Shown here: positions 17,955 through 26,242 of the stretch, piece after piece
How the letters are laid out: the number at the start of each line of letters is the position of its first letter
Numbering within the stretch: position 1 is the stretch's first letter
Source of the DNA: Actinomadura rubteroloni
Lineage (GTDB): Bacteria; Actinomycetota; Actinomycetes; Streptosporangiales; Streptosporangiaceae
Assembly (NCBI RefSeq): GCF_002911665.1
Contig: NZ_MTBP01000001.1
Span: 248,001 to 312,000 of the forward strand
Direction: 5' to 3'
DNA: 64,000 nucleotides
Notes under the pieces: generated by a model
Told to the model about the DNA's origin: nothing
Databases searched by the model: none
The model's input: only the letters and a program-made list of their open reading frames with translations
Translations under genes and position numbers: made by a program

Positions 17955-17998
17955 CCGGTTCTCCGGAACGGACCCGCCCGGTCCGTTCCGGAGACCGG
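17955..17998 (+). terminator. Long perfect hairpin upstream of the coiled-coil secreted protein
   Basis: A 15-bp perfect stem (17960-17974 with 17980-17994) and a 5-base loop, extended by four more pairs past a single-base bulge. It lies about 100 bp after the protease stop and about 45 bp before the next start, so it may be a terminator or a 5' leader element. Confidence 0.55.
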
Positions 17999-18040
17999 AA
18001 CCGCCATCGCAGCCCGTCGGCCGAGAGAGGAGACGCCCAG

Positions 18041-18961
18041 GTGGAGGCCCGCAGCTCCGCCCGCAGGCGCCGCGCCGTCCTGGCCGTCGCCGCGGCGGCG
18101 GCCCTCGCGCTGCCGCTGGCCGGCGCCGTCCCCGCGGACGCCGACCCCGGCGACAGCGGCCGGATGGAGAAGCTCAACCAGCAGATCAGCAAGCTCGACC
18201 GCGCGTACGGCGGCGACCTCGCCAAGCTCAAGGACGCGCAGTTCGGCGTCCAGAAGGCGATGAAGAGCGCCGACGCGCTGCGCAAGGAGCGCGACGACGC
18301 CCAGCGGCTCGTCGCCCAGCTCGCCGCGAACCAGTACATGACGGGCGGCGGGGACCCGGCGCTCACCGCGATCTCGGCGGACGACCCGTCCGGCTTCCTC
18401 AACACCGCGAGCCTCGCGCAACACCTCGCCACCAACCAGGCCGCGCGCGTCCAGCAGGTGCAGAAGCTCATCGACGAGCAGGTGAAGGCGCGGAAAGAGG
18501 CCGAGCAGAAGATCAAGGACCTCCAGAAGGAGATCGACGATCTGAAGAGGCAGCGGACCCGCATCCAGGCGCTCGTCAAGAAGTACAAGCCGCAGTCGCC
18601 GAGCGTCGGAATGGGCGGCGTCACGCCGCGCATGATGCACGTGAAGCAGGTCATCGACTCCGAGTTCGGGCCGTTCCCGACGATCGGCTGCACCCGTCCG
18701 GGCGACCCGCAGGACCACGGGACGGGCCGCGCGTGCGACTTCATGGAGAGCGGCGGCGGCTCGATGCCGACCGCGGCGCGGCAGCAGAACGGCGACCAGG
18801 TGGCGGCGTACGCCATTTCGCACGCCAGTTCGCTCGGCATCAAGTACGTCATCTGGCGGCAGCGGATCTACGACATGCGCAGCCCCGGCTGGCGCGCGAT
18901 GGAGAACCGCGGCGGAATCACCGCCAACCATTACGACCACGTGCACATCTCGGTCTTCTGA
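18041..18961 (+). CDS. Secreted coiled-coil protein with C-terminal ARB_07466-like domain
   Basis: 306 residues from GTG 18041, after GAGAGGAGA. A signal peptide (about 1-35, Ala-rich, ending ADADP) is followed by a long coiled coil (about 40-185, with many Lys/Glu/Gln heptads such as QKIKDLQKEIDDLKRQRTR). The globular domain of about 120 residues includes GRACDFM, IKYVIWRQRIYD and NHYDHVHISVF. The layout (coiled coil, then a His/Asp-containing domain) is that of actinobacterial cell-wall-associated proteins; enzymatic activity is not proven. It follows the secreted protease and may be co-regulated with it. Confidence 0.8.
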   Translation: MEARSSARRRRAVLAVAAAAALALPLAGAVPADADPGDSGRMEKLNQQISKLDRAYGGDLAKLKDAQFGVQKAMKSADALRKERDDAQRLVAQLAANQYMTGGGDPALTAISADDPSGFLNTASLAQHLATNQAARVQQVQKLIDEQVKARKEAEQKIKDLQKEIDDLKRQRTRIQALVKKYKPQSPSVGMGGVTPRMMHVKQVIDSEFGPFPTIGCTRPGDPQDHGTGRACDFMESGGGSMPTAARQQNGDQVAAYAISHASSLGIKYVIWRQRIYDMRSPGWRAMENRGGITANHYDHVHISVF

Positions 18962-18985
18962 CGTTCGCCGCGCATGCTATATTCC

Positions 18986-19002
18986 CGCTCCGTGACGGAG
19001 CG
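18986..19002 (+). terminator. Short hairpin before the globin operon
   Basis: CGCTCCG/CGGAGCG, 7-bp perfect arms around TGA, followed by TGTTTC. It lies 25 bp after the preceding gene and about 160 bp before the first globin. Terminator is the simplest reading; an operator for the globin genes is also possible. Confidence 0.45.
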
Positions 19003-19163
19003 TGTTTCATCAGTCGCGTGCACATTGATAACGGTCACTTGTCCGTAGAAGTCCTTGTGCGCGATCCGCTCATCCACTAGTCATGTGTTCCGGTCGTTCC
19101 TCTGTTCCCCGCGCTGCGCGTCCCGCCCAGCACAGACGGTGACGGCCCGGAAAGGCATGCGCA

Positions 19164-19586
19164 ATGGACCCCGTGCGGCTCAAACAGAATTTCGCGCTGG
19201 TCGGTGCGAATGGCATGGACGTCGCCGAGTACTTCTACGCCGATCTCTTCGAGCGCGATCCCGCGCTGCGCGGCCTGTTCCCGTCCGCCCTGGCCAAGCA
19301 GCAGGAGAAGCTGCTCGCCGCCCTTTCGCACATCGTCGGCCTGGTCGACGACACGCCGGAACTCGTCCCGTTCCTCCAGGACCTCGGACGGCGGCACAAC
19401 GGCTTCGGGGTCGTCGCCGGCAACTACCCGACCGTCGGGGCGAGCCTGCTGGCCACCCTCGCCCACTTCAGCGGCCCGGAGTGGAACGAGGAGCTGGAGC
19501 GGGACTGGACCGCCGCGTACCAGCTCGTCGCCCAGGTCATGCAGGAGGCGGCCGGCCTCGGGAACGGAGCCGGTTCCCGCGCATGA
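19164..19586 (+). CDS. Single-domain bacterial globin
   Basis: 140 residues from ATG 19164. It has a haem globin fold of the flavohaemoglobin/Vitreoscilla type, with B10 Tyr in AEYFYADLF, a CD-region Phe (RGLF), the proximal His in LGRRHNGFGV and the family motif PELVPFLQ. It lacks a reductase domain. It is clearly related to the globin half of the next gene (about half of the positions match by eye, for example LVPFLQ-LGR-H and VAQVMQEA), so one arose by duplication. Likely roles are O2 or NO binding, perhaps with reduction by the neighbour. Confidence 0.88.
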   Translation: MDPVRLKQNFALVGANGMDVAEYFYADLFERDPALRGLFPSALAKQQEKLLAALSHIVGLVDDTPELVPFLQDLGRRHNGFGVVAGNYPTVGASLLATLAHFSGPEWNEELERDWTAAYQLVAQVMQEAAGLGNGAGSRA

Positions 19587-19674
19587 CCCCGAACCCTCAG
19601 GGCGGTTGCTCCCCAACGTCCGTCCTCGCTCCCTCGGGGTCCCCACTTGACCATGACCGCTACCAGGAGGTCGT

Positions 19675-20868
19675 GTGGACGCACAACGATTGAAGGAGAA
19701 CTTCGCCCGCGTGGCCGAGCAGGGCGACGCCGTGGCCCTGTTCTTCTACAGCGACCTGTTCGTCGCCAACCCGCATCTGCGGGACATGTTCCCGATCGGG
19801 ATGACGGGCCAGCGGGACAAGCTCCTGCGCGCCCTCGGCCTCATCGTCTCCCGCGTGGACGACCTGCCGGAACTCGTCCCGTTCCTCCAGCAGCTCGGGC
19901 GCGACCACCGCAAGTTCGGGATCGTCGCCGAGCACTACGCGCCGGTCGGCGCGAGCCTGATCAGGACGCTGAAGTACTTCTCCGGGTCGTACTGGACGCC
20001 GGAGCTGGAGGCCGACTGGGGCGCCGCGTACGGCGTCGTCGCGCAGGTCATGCAGGAGGCCTCGGCCGACGACTCGCTCACCAGCCCGCCGTGGTGGGAG
20101 GGCCGCGTCGTCGCGGTGGAGCGCCGCCGGTTCGACCTCGCCGTCGTCCGCGTCGAGCCGGACCGGCCGCTGCCGTACCTGCCGGGGCAGTCCGTGGCGA
20201 TCGAGGTGCCCGCGCGGCTGCGGCAGTGGCGCTACTACTCGATGGCCAACGCGCCGCGTCCCGACAACACGCTGGACTTCCACGTCCGGCTCGTCGACGG
20301 CGGCTCGGTCAGCCCGGTGATGGTACGCGCCCTGCAGCCCGGCGACCGGATGCGGATCGGCGCCCCGATCGGCACGCTGGTGCTGGACGAGTCGTCACCC
20401 CGGGACATCGTGCTCGTCGCCGGGAGCACCGGCCTCGCGCCGATCAAGGCGATCCTGGAACAGCTCGGCCGGCGGCCCGCACGGCCGCCCGCCGTGCACC
20501 TGTTCTTCGGCGCCCGCACCCGGGACGCGCTCTACGACCTGGAGGACCTGCGCAAGCGGGCCGCCGAGTCGCCGTGGCTCACCGTGGTGGCGGCCGTGTC
20601 CGACGAGGGGCCGCCGCGCCCGGGATTCTTCGACGTGCGGCCGGGGCCGGACGGCTCCCTCACGCGGACCGGCCCGCCGCCGGAGGAGTCCGACCTCGAA
20701 TACGGCGCGCTTCCCGACGTCCTCGCCCGGCGGGGCTCGTGGCGAGGGCACGACGCGTACGTCTGCGGCCCGGCGGCCATGGTCGCCAACACCGTGGAAC
20801 GGCTCGTGCAGCTCGGCGTGGACCGCGCCCTCGTCCGGCAGGAAACCTTCGTTGACACACAGAGGTGA
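19675..20868 (+). CDS. hmp: Flavohaemoglobin (NO dioxygenase type)
   Basis: 397 residues from GTG 19675, with AGGAGG directly upstream. Globin domain 1-135 (FFYSDLF, proximal His in LGRDHRKFG). The FAD-binding domain has the flavin motif WRYYSMANAP. The NAD-binding domain has VAGSTGLAPIKAI and the C-terminal YVCGPAAM. This architecture converts NO and O2 to nitrate using NAD(P)H. It lies 88 bp after the single-domain globin and 4 bp before the DivIVA-domain gene, so the three form an operon. Confidence 0.92.
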   Translation: MDAQRLKENFARVAEQGDAVALFFYSDLFVANPHLRDMFPIGMTGQRDKLLRALGLIVSRVDDLPELVPFLQQLGRDHRKFGIVAEHYAPVGASLIRTLKYFSGSYWTPELEADWGAAYGVVAQVMQEASADDSLTSPPWWEGRVVAVERRRFDLAVVRVEPDRPLPYLPGQSVAIEVPARLRQWRYYSMANAPRPDNTLDFHVRLVDGGSVSPVMVRALQPGDRMRIGAPIGTLVLDESSPRDIVLVAGSTGLAPIKAILEQLGRRPARPPAVHLFFGARTRDALYDLEDLRKRAAESPWLTVVAAVSDEGPPRPGFFDVRPGPDGSLTRTGPPPEESDLEYGALPDVLARRGSWRGHDAYVCGPAAMVANTVERLVQLGVDRALVRQETFVDTQR

Positions 20869-20872
20869 ACCG

Positions 20873-21655
20873 TTGAACCCCCCGAACGCCGCTGGCGGCG
20901 AGCCCCCGTATCTGCCCGTGCACCAAACGAGCCGTCCCCCGGCCGAGGACGCCTCCGCTCCCGCGCCGAACACGCCCGGCGGCTTCCTCGTCCAGCGCTC
21001 GGACCGCCTGGCGCCCAGCGCGGTCCGCAGCGTGAGCTTCGCGCGGGCCGGCCTCGGCCGCCGCGGGCTGGACGAGGAGGACGTCCGCGCGTTCCTGGAC
21101 CGGGTCGTCGCCGAGCTGGCGCAGCTCGGCAACGAGAAGTCGGCGCTGGCCGAGGAGGTGCAGAAGCTGCGCGAGCGGCTCGCGTCCGGCGGCGCACGCG
21201 GCGGGATGCCGCCCGAGGAGGCGCACTTCCAGGCCGTGCGGATCCTGTCGCAGGCGCAGCAGACCGCCGACCTGTACGTGGCCGACGCCGAGCGGTACAC
21301 GCGCGAACTGGCCCACGAGGCCCGGCTCCACCGCGAGGCGATCCTGTCCGACGCGCGCGGCCGTGCGGAGCTGATGATGGAGGAGGCCCACCAGCAGGCC
21401 GCCCGGATCGCCGAGGAGGCGGCGCGGCAGGCCGTCGCGGCCCAGTCGCGGCCGGCCGCGCCGGCGGCGCCGCCGCAACCGCCCGAGGGCGGCCGGCAGG
21501 CGATGGAGCGGGAGATCGCCTACCTGCGGACCTACAGCGACGTCTACCGCACCCATCTGCGGTCCTACCTGGAGGCGCTGCTCCGGAACGTCGACGAGTG
21601 GGAGAGGTCCGAGCGGAACGCGCTGCCCGTCCCGCAGCAGCCCCCCGCCGGCTGA
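20873..21655 (+). CDS. DivIVA-domain coiled-coil protein
   Basis: 260 residues if started at TTG 20873, with AGAGGTG 5 bases upstream; that site overlaps the flavohaemoglobin stop and suggests coupled translation. About 45 disordered residues precede the DivIVA-like N-terminal motif (SVSFARAGLGRRGLDEEDVR). A long coiled coil follows (VAELAQLGNEKSALAEEVQK and LSQAQQTADLYVADAERYTR, continuing to about residue 195), then a Pro/Ala linker and a helical end. Family members localise to curved or polar membrane. Why it is linked to NO-detoxifying globins is unclear. Confidence 0.82.
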   Translation: MNPPNAAGGEPPYLPVHQTSRPPAEDASAPAPNTPGGFLVQRSDRLAPSAVRSVSFARAGLGRRGLDEEDVRAFLDRVVAELAQLGNEKSALAEEVQKLRERLASGGARGGMPPEEAHFQAVRILSQAQQTADLYVADAERYTRELAHEARLHREAILSDARGRAELMMEEAHQQAARIAEEAARQAVAAQSRPAAPAAPPQPPEGGRQAMEREIAYLRTYSDVYRTHLRSYLEALLRNVDEWERSERNALPVPQQPPAG

Positions 21656-21661
21656 TCGCCG

Positions 21662-21689
21662 CGGCCGGCGGACGGGCGTCCGCCGGCCG
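21662..21689 (+). terminator. Terminator of the globin-DivIVA operon
   Basis: A 12-bp perfect GC stem (21662-21673 with 21678-21689) on a GGGC loop, 7 bp after the DivIVA-protein stop. No T tract. Confidence 0.7.
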
Positions 21690-21737
21690 TGGCCTGGTGA
21701 GGTCATCGGGCCGCGCGGCGGTTGGACGTGTGGCAGC

Positions 21738-23801
21738 GTGGGCGCCGTGACACGCCGCGTGATCGGAGTCGGGTTCCTCGCGGGTGCTGCGGCCCTGCTG
21801 GTGGCGACGCCGGGGGTGCTCGCGGCGGCCGGGATCAAGGACTGGCGGCTGCTGACGGGCGCCGCGCTCGTCGTGCCCGTCGCCGCGCTGCTCGCCGGGG
21901 TCTGGAGGACGCGGTTCGAGAACGCCGTCCAGTCGCGTGAGGCGCACGCCCGGGAATTGGCCAAAGGGACGTTCGCGCCCGCCGGGAAACTGCCGCGCGT
22001 CCGGGAGATCACCGATCCGGTCCGGGCGGTCGGCGTGCATCCGGCGCGGCGCCGCGATTCGGGCGGGGATCGTGTTCCGGCCTATGTCCCGCGCGATTTC
22101 GACGGACGGCTCCGCGCCGCGCTGGCGGCTCCCGGTTTCGTTCTGCTGGTCGGCGATTCCACTGCGGGAAAGACGCGGGCGGCGTTCGAGGCTATGCGGG
22201 CCGTGCTGCCCGATCATCGTCTGGTGATGCCGGTGCGGCGGGACGGTGTCGCGGCGGCCGTGGCCGAGGCGATGACGTTGCGGCACTGCGTTCTCTGGCT
22301 GGACGACCTGGAAGGCTTTCTCGGGCCCGGCGGCCTGACGCGCAAAGAGGTCGCCGAACTGCTGGAGGGGCCGGGGCATCACCGGATCGTCCTCGCGACC
22401 CTGCGCGCCGCCGAGGAGGACCGGCTGGTCTCGGGCGACGACGACGAAGGCCGCCGGCTGAGCCGCGAAAGCCGCGCCGTCCTCGAACAGGCCGACCGGA
22501 TCCTTGTGGAGCGGCTGTTCAGCGCACCGGAGAAAGAGCGCGCCGCCGGGCTGGCCGACGACGACTCCCGGATCGCCGACGCCCTTTCCAGCGCGGACGT
22601 CCTCGGCGTCCCCGAATACCTGGCCGCCGGCCCGCAACTGAAAGAGGAATGGGAGCGGGCGTGGGCGCGCGGGACGCATCCGCGCGCCGCCGCGCTCATC
22701 GCCGCCGCCGTCGATCTGCGCTGCGCCGGATTCGCCGCGCCGCTCCCCCGCGCGCTGCTCGACGAGACCCACGGCCTCTACCTGGAAAAACGCGGCGGCT
22801 CACGCCTCAGCCCCGAGTCCGAGGAGAAGGCCTGGGAGTGGGCGACTCGGCTCCGCGACTCGGGGAACGCCCCGCTGCACGCCGCCGACGACGGCACCTA
22901 CGAGCTTTTCGACTATCTGCTGGACGACGTCCAGCGCGCCGCCGCGCCCGGCACCCACGCCCCCGAAGAGACCATTACGGCCGCGCTCCGCCACGCCCGC
23001 GCCGACGACGCCCACGAGATCGCCGCGACCGCCTACGGCCAGGGCCGCTACCGCCTTTCCGAAACGGCCCTGCTCCAGGCCATCGAGGCGCGCACGAACG
23101 AACACGGGCCGGAGCATCCGACCGTTCTCGCCGCCCGCACCAACCTGGCCATCGTGCTCCGCGACATGGGACGCCTGGAAGAGGCCCACGCCGAACAGCG
23201 GGCGGGGCTGGAAATCACCGCGCGCGTCCTCGGCCCCGACCATCCCGACACGCTGGACGCCCGCGGCAACCTGGTCAACCTGCTCTATCTCCAGGGCCGG
23301 CTGGACGAAGCCGAGACCGAGCAGCGGGCCGTCCTCACCGCCCTGGAGAGAACGCTCGGCCCAGACCACCCGAGCACGCTCATCGCCCGCAATTCCCTCG
23401 GCCTCGTCCTGACCGACCTCGGCCGCCTGGACGAGGCGGAAATCGAGCACCGCGCCGAATTCGAAGCGTCCGCGCGCCTCCTCGGAACCGAGCACCCCGA
23501 GACCCTCGCGAGCCGCAACAACCTCGCTCGCGTTTTGCACGAACTGGGACGGCTGGAGGAATCCGAAGCCGAATACCGGGCCTTGCTGGAGGCCGGGGAA
23601 CGTGTTCTCGGCCGGGAGCATCCGCACATGCTCATCGCCCGCAACAACCGCGCGGCCGTCCTCGCGGAAGCGGGCCGCCCCGACGAGGCCACCAGCGAAC
23701 TCCGCGCCGTGGTGGAGATCAGCGAGCGCGTCCTCGGACCGGACCACCCCGACACCGTGGACCGCCGGCAGGGGCTCGCCAGAATGGAGGGGCGGGGCTG
23801 A
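21738..23801 (+). CDS. NLR-like membrane protein: P-loop NTPase plus kinesin-light-chain TPRs
   Basis: 687 residues from GTG 21738 (a second GTG at 21747 is possible). Two membrane segments lie near 5-30 and 37-55. A P-loop NTPase domain has Walker A LLVGDSTAGKT (137-147) and Walker B VLWLDDLEG (185-193). A helical region follows, and about 425-687 holds six 42-residue TPRs with the core LGPDHPDTLxARxNLAxVL and GRLDEAExExRA. The layout matches STAND-like signalling or conflict proteins of actinomycetes. Codons are somewhat less GC-biased than in neighbours (AAA, GAA, TTC-rich patches), which may mean transfer. No effector domain seen. Confidence 0.8.
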   Translation: MGAVTRRVIGVGFLAGAAALLVATPGVLAAAGIKDWRLLTGAALVVPVAALLAGVWRTRFENAVQSREAHARELAKGTFAPAGKLPRVREITDPVRAVGVHPARRRDSGGDRVPAYVPRDFDGRLRAALAAPGFVLLVGDSTAGKTRAAFEAMRAVLPDHRLVMPVRRDGVAAAVAEAMTLRHCVLWLDDLEGFLGPGGLTRKEVAELLEGPGHHRIVLATLRAAEEDRLVSGDDDEGRRLSRESRAVLEQADRILVERLFSAPEKERAAGLADDDSRIADALSSADVLGVPEYLAAGPQLKEEWERAWARGTHPRAAALIAAAVDLRCAGFAAPLPRALLDETHGLYLEKRGGSRLSPESEEKAWEWATRLRDSGNAPLHAADDGTYELFDYLLDDVQRAAAPGTHAPEETITAALRHARADDAHEIAATAYGQGRYRLSETALLQAIEARTNEHGPEHPTVLAARTNLAIVLRDMGRLEEAHAEQRAGLEITARVLGPDHPDTLDARGNLVNLLYLQGRLDEAETEQRAVLTALERTLGPDHPSTLIARNSLGLVLTDLGRLDEAEIEHRAEFEASARLLGTEHPETLASRNNLARVLHELGRLEESEAEYRALLEAGERVLGREHPHMLIARNNRAAVLAEAGRPDEATSELRAVVEISERVLGPDHPDTVDRRQGLARMEGRG

Positions 23802-23804
23802 GCG

Positions 23805-24119
23805 TCAGGCGCGCTGGGGCATCAGGTGGGCGTTCGCCCAGCGGGTCAATTCGTTCAGAGACGGGACGAGCGCACGGCCCGTCGCGGTGAGGCGGTACCG
23901 GAGCCCGTCGGGCGGCTCGCGCTCGATCAGGCCCGTCCCGACCAGTTCGGTGATCCGGGCGGAGAGCACCGAGTCGCTGATGCCGCCGATTCCCCGGCGC
24001 AGTTCGGCGAATCCCGCGTCCCCTTCGGCGAGCACTCCGAGCAGCATCCCGGTCCAGCGTTTGCCCAGCACCTCGAAAGCCAGCGCGAGCGCTTCGTCGC
24101 ATCTCGGTTGCCCCGGCAT
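23805..24119 (-). CDS. HxlR-family transcriptional regulator
   Basis: 104 residues from ATG 24117-24119; AGGGGG about 9 bases upstream favours this over a GTG three codons earlier. Winged helix: CDEALALAFEVLGKRWTGML, FAELRRGIGGISDSVLSARI, then the wing around REPPDGLRYRLTATGRAL. The N-terminal Cys (PRCDEA) matches the redox or aldehyde-sensing Cys of many HxlR proteins. It is convergent with the TPR gene, with 3 bp between stops. Its target is not apparent. Confidence 0.88.
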   Translation of the reverse strand: MPGQPRCDEALALAFEVLGKRWTGMLLGVLAEGDAGFAELRRGIGGISDSVLSARITELVGTGLIEREPPDGLRYRLTATGRALVPSLNELTRWANAHLMPQRA

Positions 24120-24256
24120 TCCGACCACCCCCTGAGTCGGCCCACCAGTCTACGAGCCGTCGGGAAAGTGACCAGTGGACGTCGTCCCGGCGGGGGGAAC
24201 ACCTTCAGGGGAATCGTGGTCCCGGTCACCTCCCGGACCGGACGCAAGGAGCGATC

Positions 24257-24625
24257 ATGAAGATTCTCGGGCGCGAGCCCGCCCTGTGGACCGCCCTCAC
24301 CACCGTCGCCGTCCAGTTCCTCGTCGCGTGGGGCGTCGATCTCAGCGAGCAGCAGCAGGCGTGGATCAACGCCGCGACGACGGCCGTGATGGGCCTCGTC
24401 ATCGCCGTGTCGGTCGCGCGCGACCAGATCGTCCCGGCCGCGTCGGGCGTGCTGGCCGCGCTGCTCCAGCTCGCCGTGTCGTTCGGCGCGGACATCGACC
24501 AGAAGCAGATCACGACGGCGGGCGCGCTGCTGACGGCGGTGCTCGGCCTGTGGCTGCGGTCGCAGGTCACCGCGCCGGTCGGCGCGGACGGCGCGAAGGT
24601 CGCCAAGGTCCGCACCGCACGATGA
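24257..24625 (+). CDS. Holin-like small membrane protein
   Basis: 122 residues from ATG 24257, after AAGGAGCG. MKILGREPALWTALTTVAVQ and DLSEQQQAWINAATTAVMGL resemble small membrane proteins annotated as holins in actinophages and their relatives. Three hydrophobic stretches (about 8-25, 38-55, 62-75) and another near 85-100 precede a basic C-terminus. No endolysin, tail or integrase gene is nearby, so this is either a domesticated phage gene or a host protein with the same fold. Confidence 0.55.
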   Translation: MKILGREPALWTALTTVAVQFLVAWGVDLSEQQQAWINAATTAVMGLVIAVSVARDQIVPAASGVLAALLQLAVSFGADIDQKQITTAGALLTAVLGLWLRSQVTAPVGADGAKVAKVRTAR

Positions 24626-24629
24626 AGGT

Positions 24630-25106
24630 TCAGTCCTCTCGCAGGTGGTACTTCATGCCCATGTGGGACGGGATGAAGCCGATCTTCTGGTAGAAGCGGA
24701 TCGTCTGGGGCCGCTGGCGGTCGGTCGTGAGCTGGACGACGCGGCAGCCCCGGGCCCGCGCCTGGTCGATCGCCCAGCCGATCATGATCTGGCCGATGCC
24801 GTGGCCGCGCCGCTCGGCCGCGACGCGCACGCCCTCGATCTGGGCGCGCTCGCCCCCGGTGTAGGTGAGGCCGGGGAGGTAGGTGAGTTGGAACGTGCCC
24901 GCCAGGACGCCGTCGATCTCGGCGACGATCTGGAAGTTGTTCGGGTCCTTCTCGATGGCCGCGAAGGCGTCGAAGTAGGCAGCCGGGATGACCTCGCCGG
25001 GAGCTTCGCGGGTCGCGCCCAACGGGTCGTCGGCCAGCAGGTGGACGATCGCGGGGAGGTCGTCCCGCGTCGCCTCGCGAAAGGTCACTTCTGGATCACG
25101 CCGCAC
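24630..25106 (-). CDS. GNAT-family N-acetyltransferase
   Basis: 158 residues from GTG 25104-25106. The acetyl-CoA binding motif is in VRVAAERRGHGIGQIMIGWA; motif B is FYQKIGFIPSHMG; the N-terminus has the typical REATRDDLPAIVHLL. Substrate unknown. It is convergent with the holin-like gene (4 bp apart) and divergent from the WhiB-like gene, sharing the twin-palindrome region with it. Confidence 0.9.
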   Translation of the reverse strand: MRRDPEVTFREATRDDLPAIVHLLADDPLGATREAPGEVIPAAYFDAFAAIEKDPNNFQIVAEIDGVLAGTFQLTYLPGLTYTGGERAQIEGVRVAAERRGHGIGQIMIGWAIDQARARGCRVVQLTTDRQRPQTIRFYQKIGFIPSHMGMKYHLRED

Positions 25107-25152
25107 GTCAACAGGCTATCGGGACGTTCTCCGGCCTTTGTCCCAACGACTT

Positions 25153-25177
25153 GTAGTACTACCGGACGTAGTACTAC
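25153..25177. promoter_or_regulatory. Twin 10-bp palindromes upstream of the WhiB-like gene
   Basis: The perfect palindrome GTAGTACTAC occurs at 25153-25162 and again at 25168-25177, 15 bp centre to centre. It is AT-rich against a GC-rich background and lies 63 bp before the WhiB-like start and 46 bp before the divergent GNAT start. The shape suggests an operator for two dimers of a regulator controlling one or both genes. Confidence 0.6.
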
Positions 25178-25240
25178 GTTAGGTGGAGGAGAAACCCACC
25201 CCGCTTCTGCACCCGGCGCGAACCGCCGCAGGGAGACGTC

Positions 25241-25564
25241 ATGTCGACACCGAGCACCGAAGAACACTGGAGCGACCACGCCATCTGCCGTGGCGCCGAT
25301 CCCGACCTCTTCTTCCCGATCGGGTACTCGGCGTCCATCCTGAAGGAACAGGAGCGGGCGGCGAAGCGGGTCTGCGGAAACTGCCCCGTGACCAGCGAGT
25401 GCCTGACCTGGGCGCTGCGCGTCGGCGAGCCGGACGGCATCTGGGGCGGCACGACGCCCGAGGAGCGCCGCCGGCTGCGCCGCAACGCCGAGGCGCCCGC
25501 CCGCCGGCGGCTGCCGGTCATCATGGTCCGGGGCGACGTCCCGGTCGGCGCCGACGCCGCCTGA
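25241..25564 (+). CDS. WhiB-like Fe-S transcription factor
   Basis: 107 residues from ATG 25241, after GGGAGACGTC. Four cluster-binding Cys: ICRGAD (C16), CGNCPVTSEC (C45, C48, C54). The turn GIWGGTTPEERR and a basic tail follow, the standard Wbl order. Wbl proteins bind the primary sigma factor and a [4Fe-4S] cluster that senses O2 or NO. The subfamily cannot be fixed by eye. The globin genes 5 kb away are the only nearby hint of an NO link. Confidence 0.93.
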   Translation: MSTPSTEEHWSDHAICRGADPDLFFPIGYSASILKEQERAAKRVCGNCPVTSECLTWALRVGEPDGIWGGTTPEERRRLRRNAEAPARRRLPVIMVRGDVPVGADAA

Positions 25565-25635
25565 CCGGGCACGTTCCCGGCGATCCGGACGTTGAACCGG
25601 GTGACGCACGCACCTCCTCGCCTTACGGTGATGCC

Positions 25636-26235
25636 ATGAGCCACCCGGTCCCCGACCAGCGCCCGTCCGCCGGGCTCGCGACGCAGGGCGCGCGGGCCGC
25701 GTCGGCGGCGGTGCTCGTCCTCGCCGTCACCGCCGTGATGTGGCTGCTGGAGATCGTCGACGTCGCCACGGACAACTCACTGGACCGCTACGGCATCCAG
25801 CCCCGCGACGTCGCCGATCTTCCCGACATCTTCACCGCGCCGTTCCTGCACGGCGGCTTCGACCACCTGACGGGCAACACCGTCCCGTTCGTCGTGCTCG
25901 GCTTCCTCGCGGCCTGGCGCGGGATCGCCAAGTTCCTCGGGATGTCGCTGATCGTCATCGTGACCGGCGGGCTCGGCGTGTGGTTCACCGGCTCGGCGAA
26001 CACGCTCGGCTCCAGCATCCTGATCTTCGGGTTCTTCGGGTACCTGCTCGGCCGGGGCGTGTTCGAGCGCCGCATCACCGACATCGTCATCGCGGTCGCC
26101 GTCGTCGCGTTCTACGGGACGCTCGTGTTCGGCGTCCTGCCGAGCGACCCGCGCGTGTCCTGGCAGGGGCACCTGTTCGGGCTGATCGGCGGCGTGGCCG
26201 CCGCGTGGGCGCTCCGCCGCAGCGCCCACGCCTGA
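25636..26235 (+). CDS. Rhomboid-family intramembrane protease
   Basis: 199 residues from ATG 25636. About six membrane segments. Family motifs are HGGFDHLTGNTVPFVVLG (loop 1/TM2), a serine in TLGSSILIFGFFGYLLGRG (GxSx-type site in TM4) and the catalytic-type His in SWQGHLFGLIGG (TM6). The short length fits the minimal bacterial rhomboid core. Substrate unknown. It lies 71 bp after the WhiB-like gene on the same strand. Confidence 0.85.
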   Translation: MSHPVPDQRPSAGLATQGARAASAAVLVLAVTAVMWLLEIVDVATDNSLDRYGIQPRDVADLPDIFTAPFLHGGFDHLTGNTVPFVVLGFLAAWRGIAKFLGMSLIVIVTGGLGVWFTGSANTLGSSILIFGFFGYLLGRGVFERRITDIVIAVAVVAFYGTLVFGVLPSDPRVSWQGHLFGLIGGVAAAWALRRSAHA

Positions 26236-26242
26236 CGCCGCG

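Noticed and set aside
17858-18040. c-di-AMP (ydaO) riboswitch before the secreted coiled-coil gene
   Set aside because: The conserved ydaO core blocks are absent; only a simple long hairpin is present.
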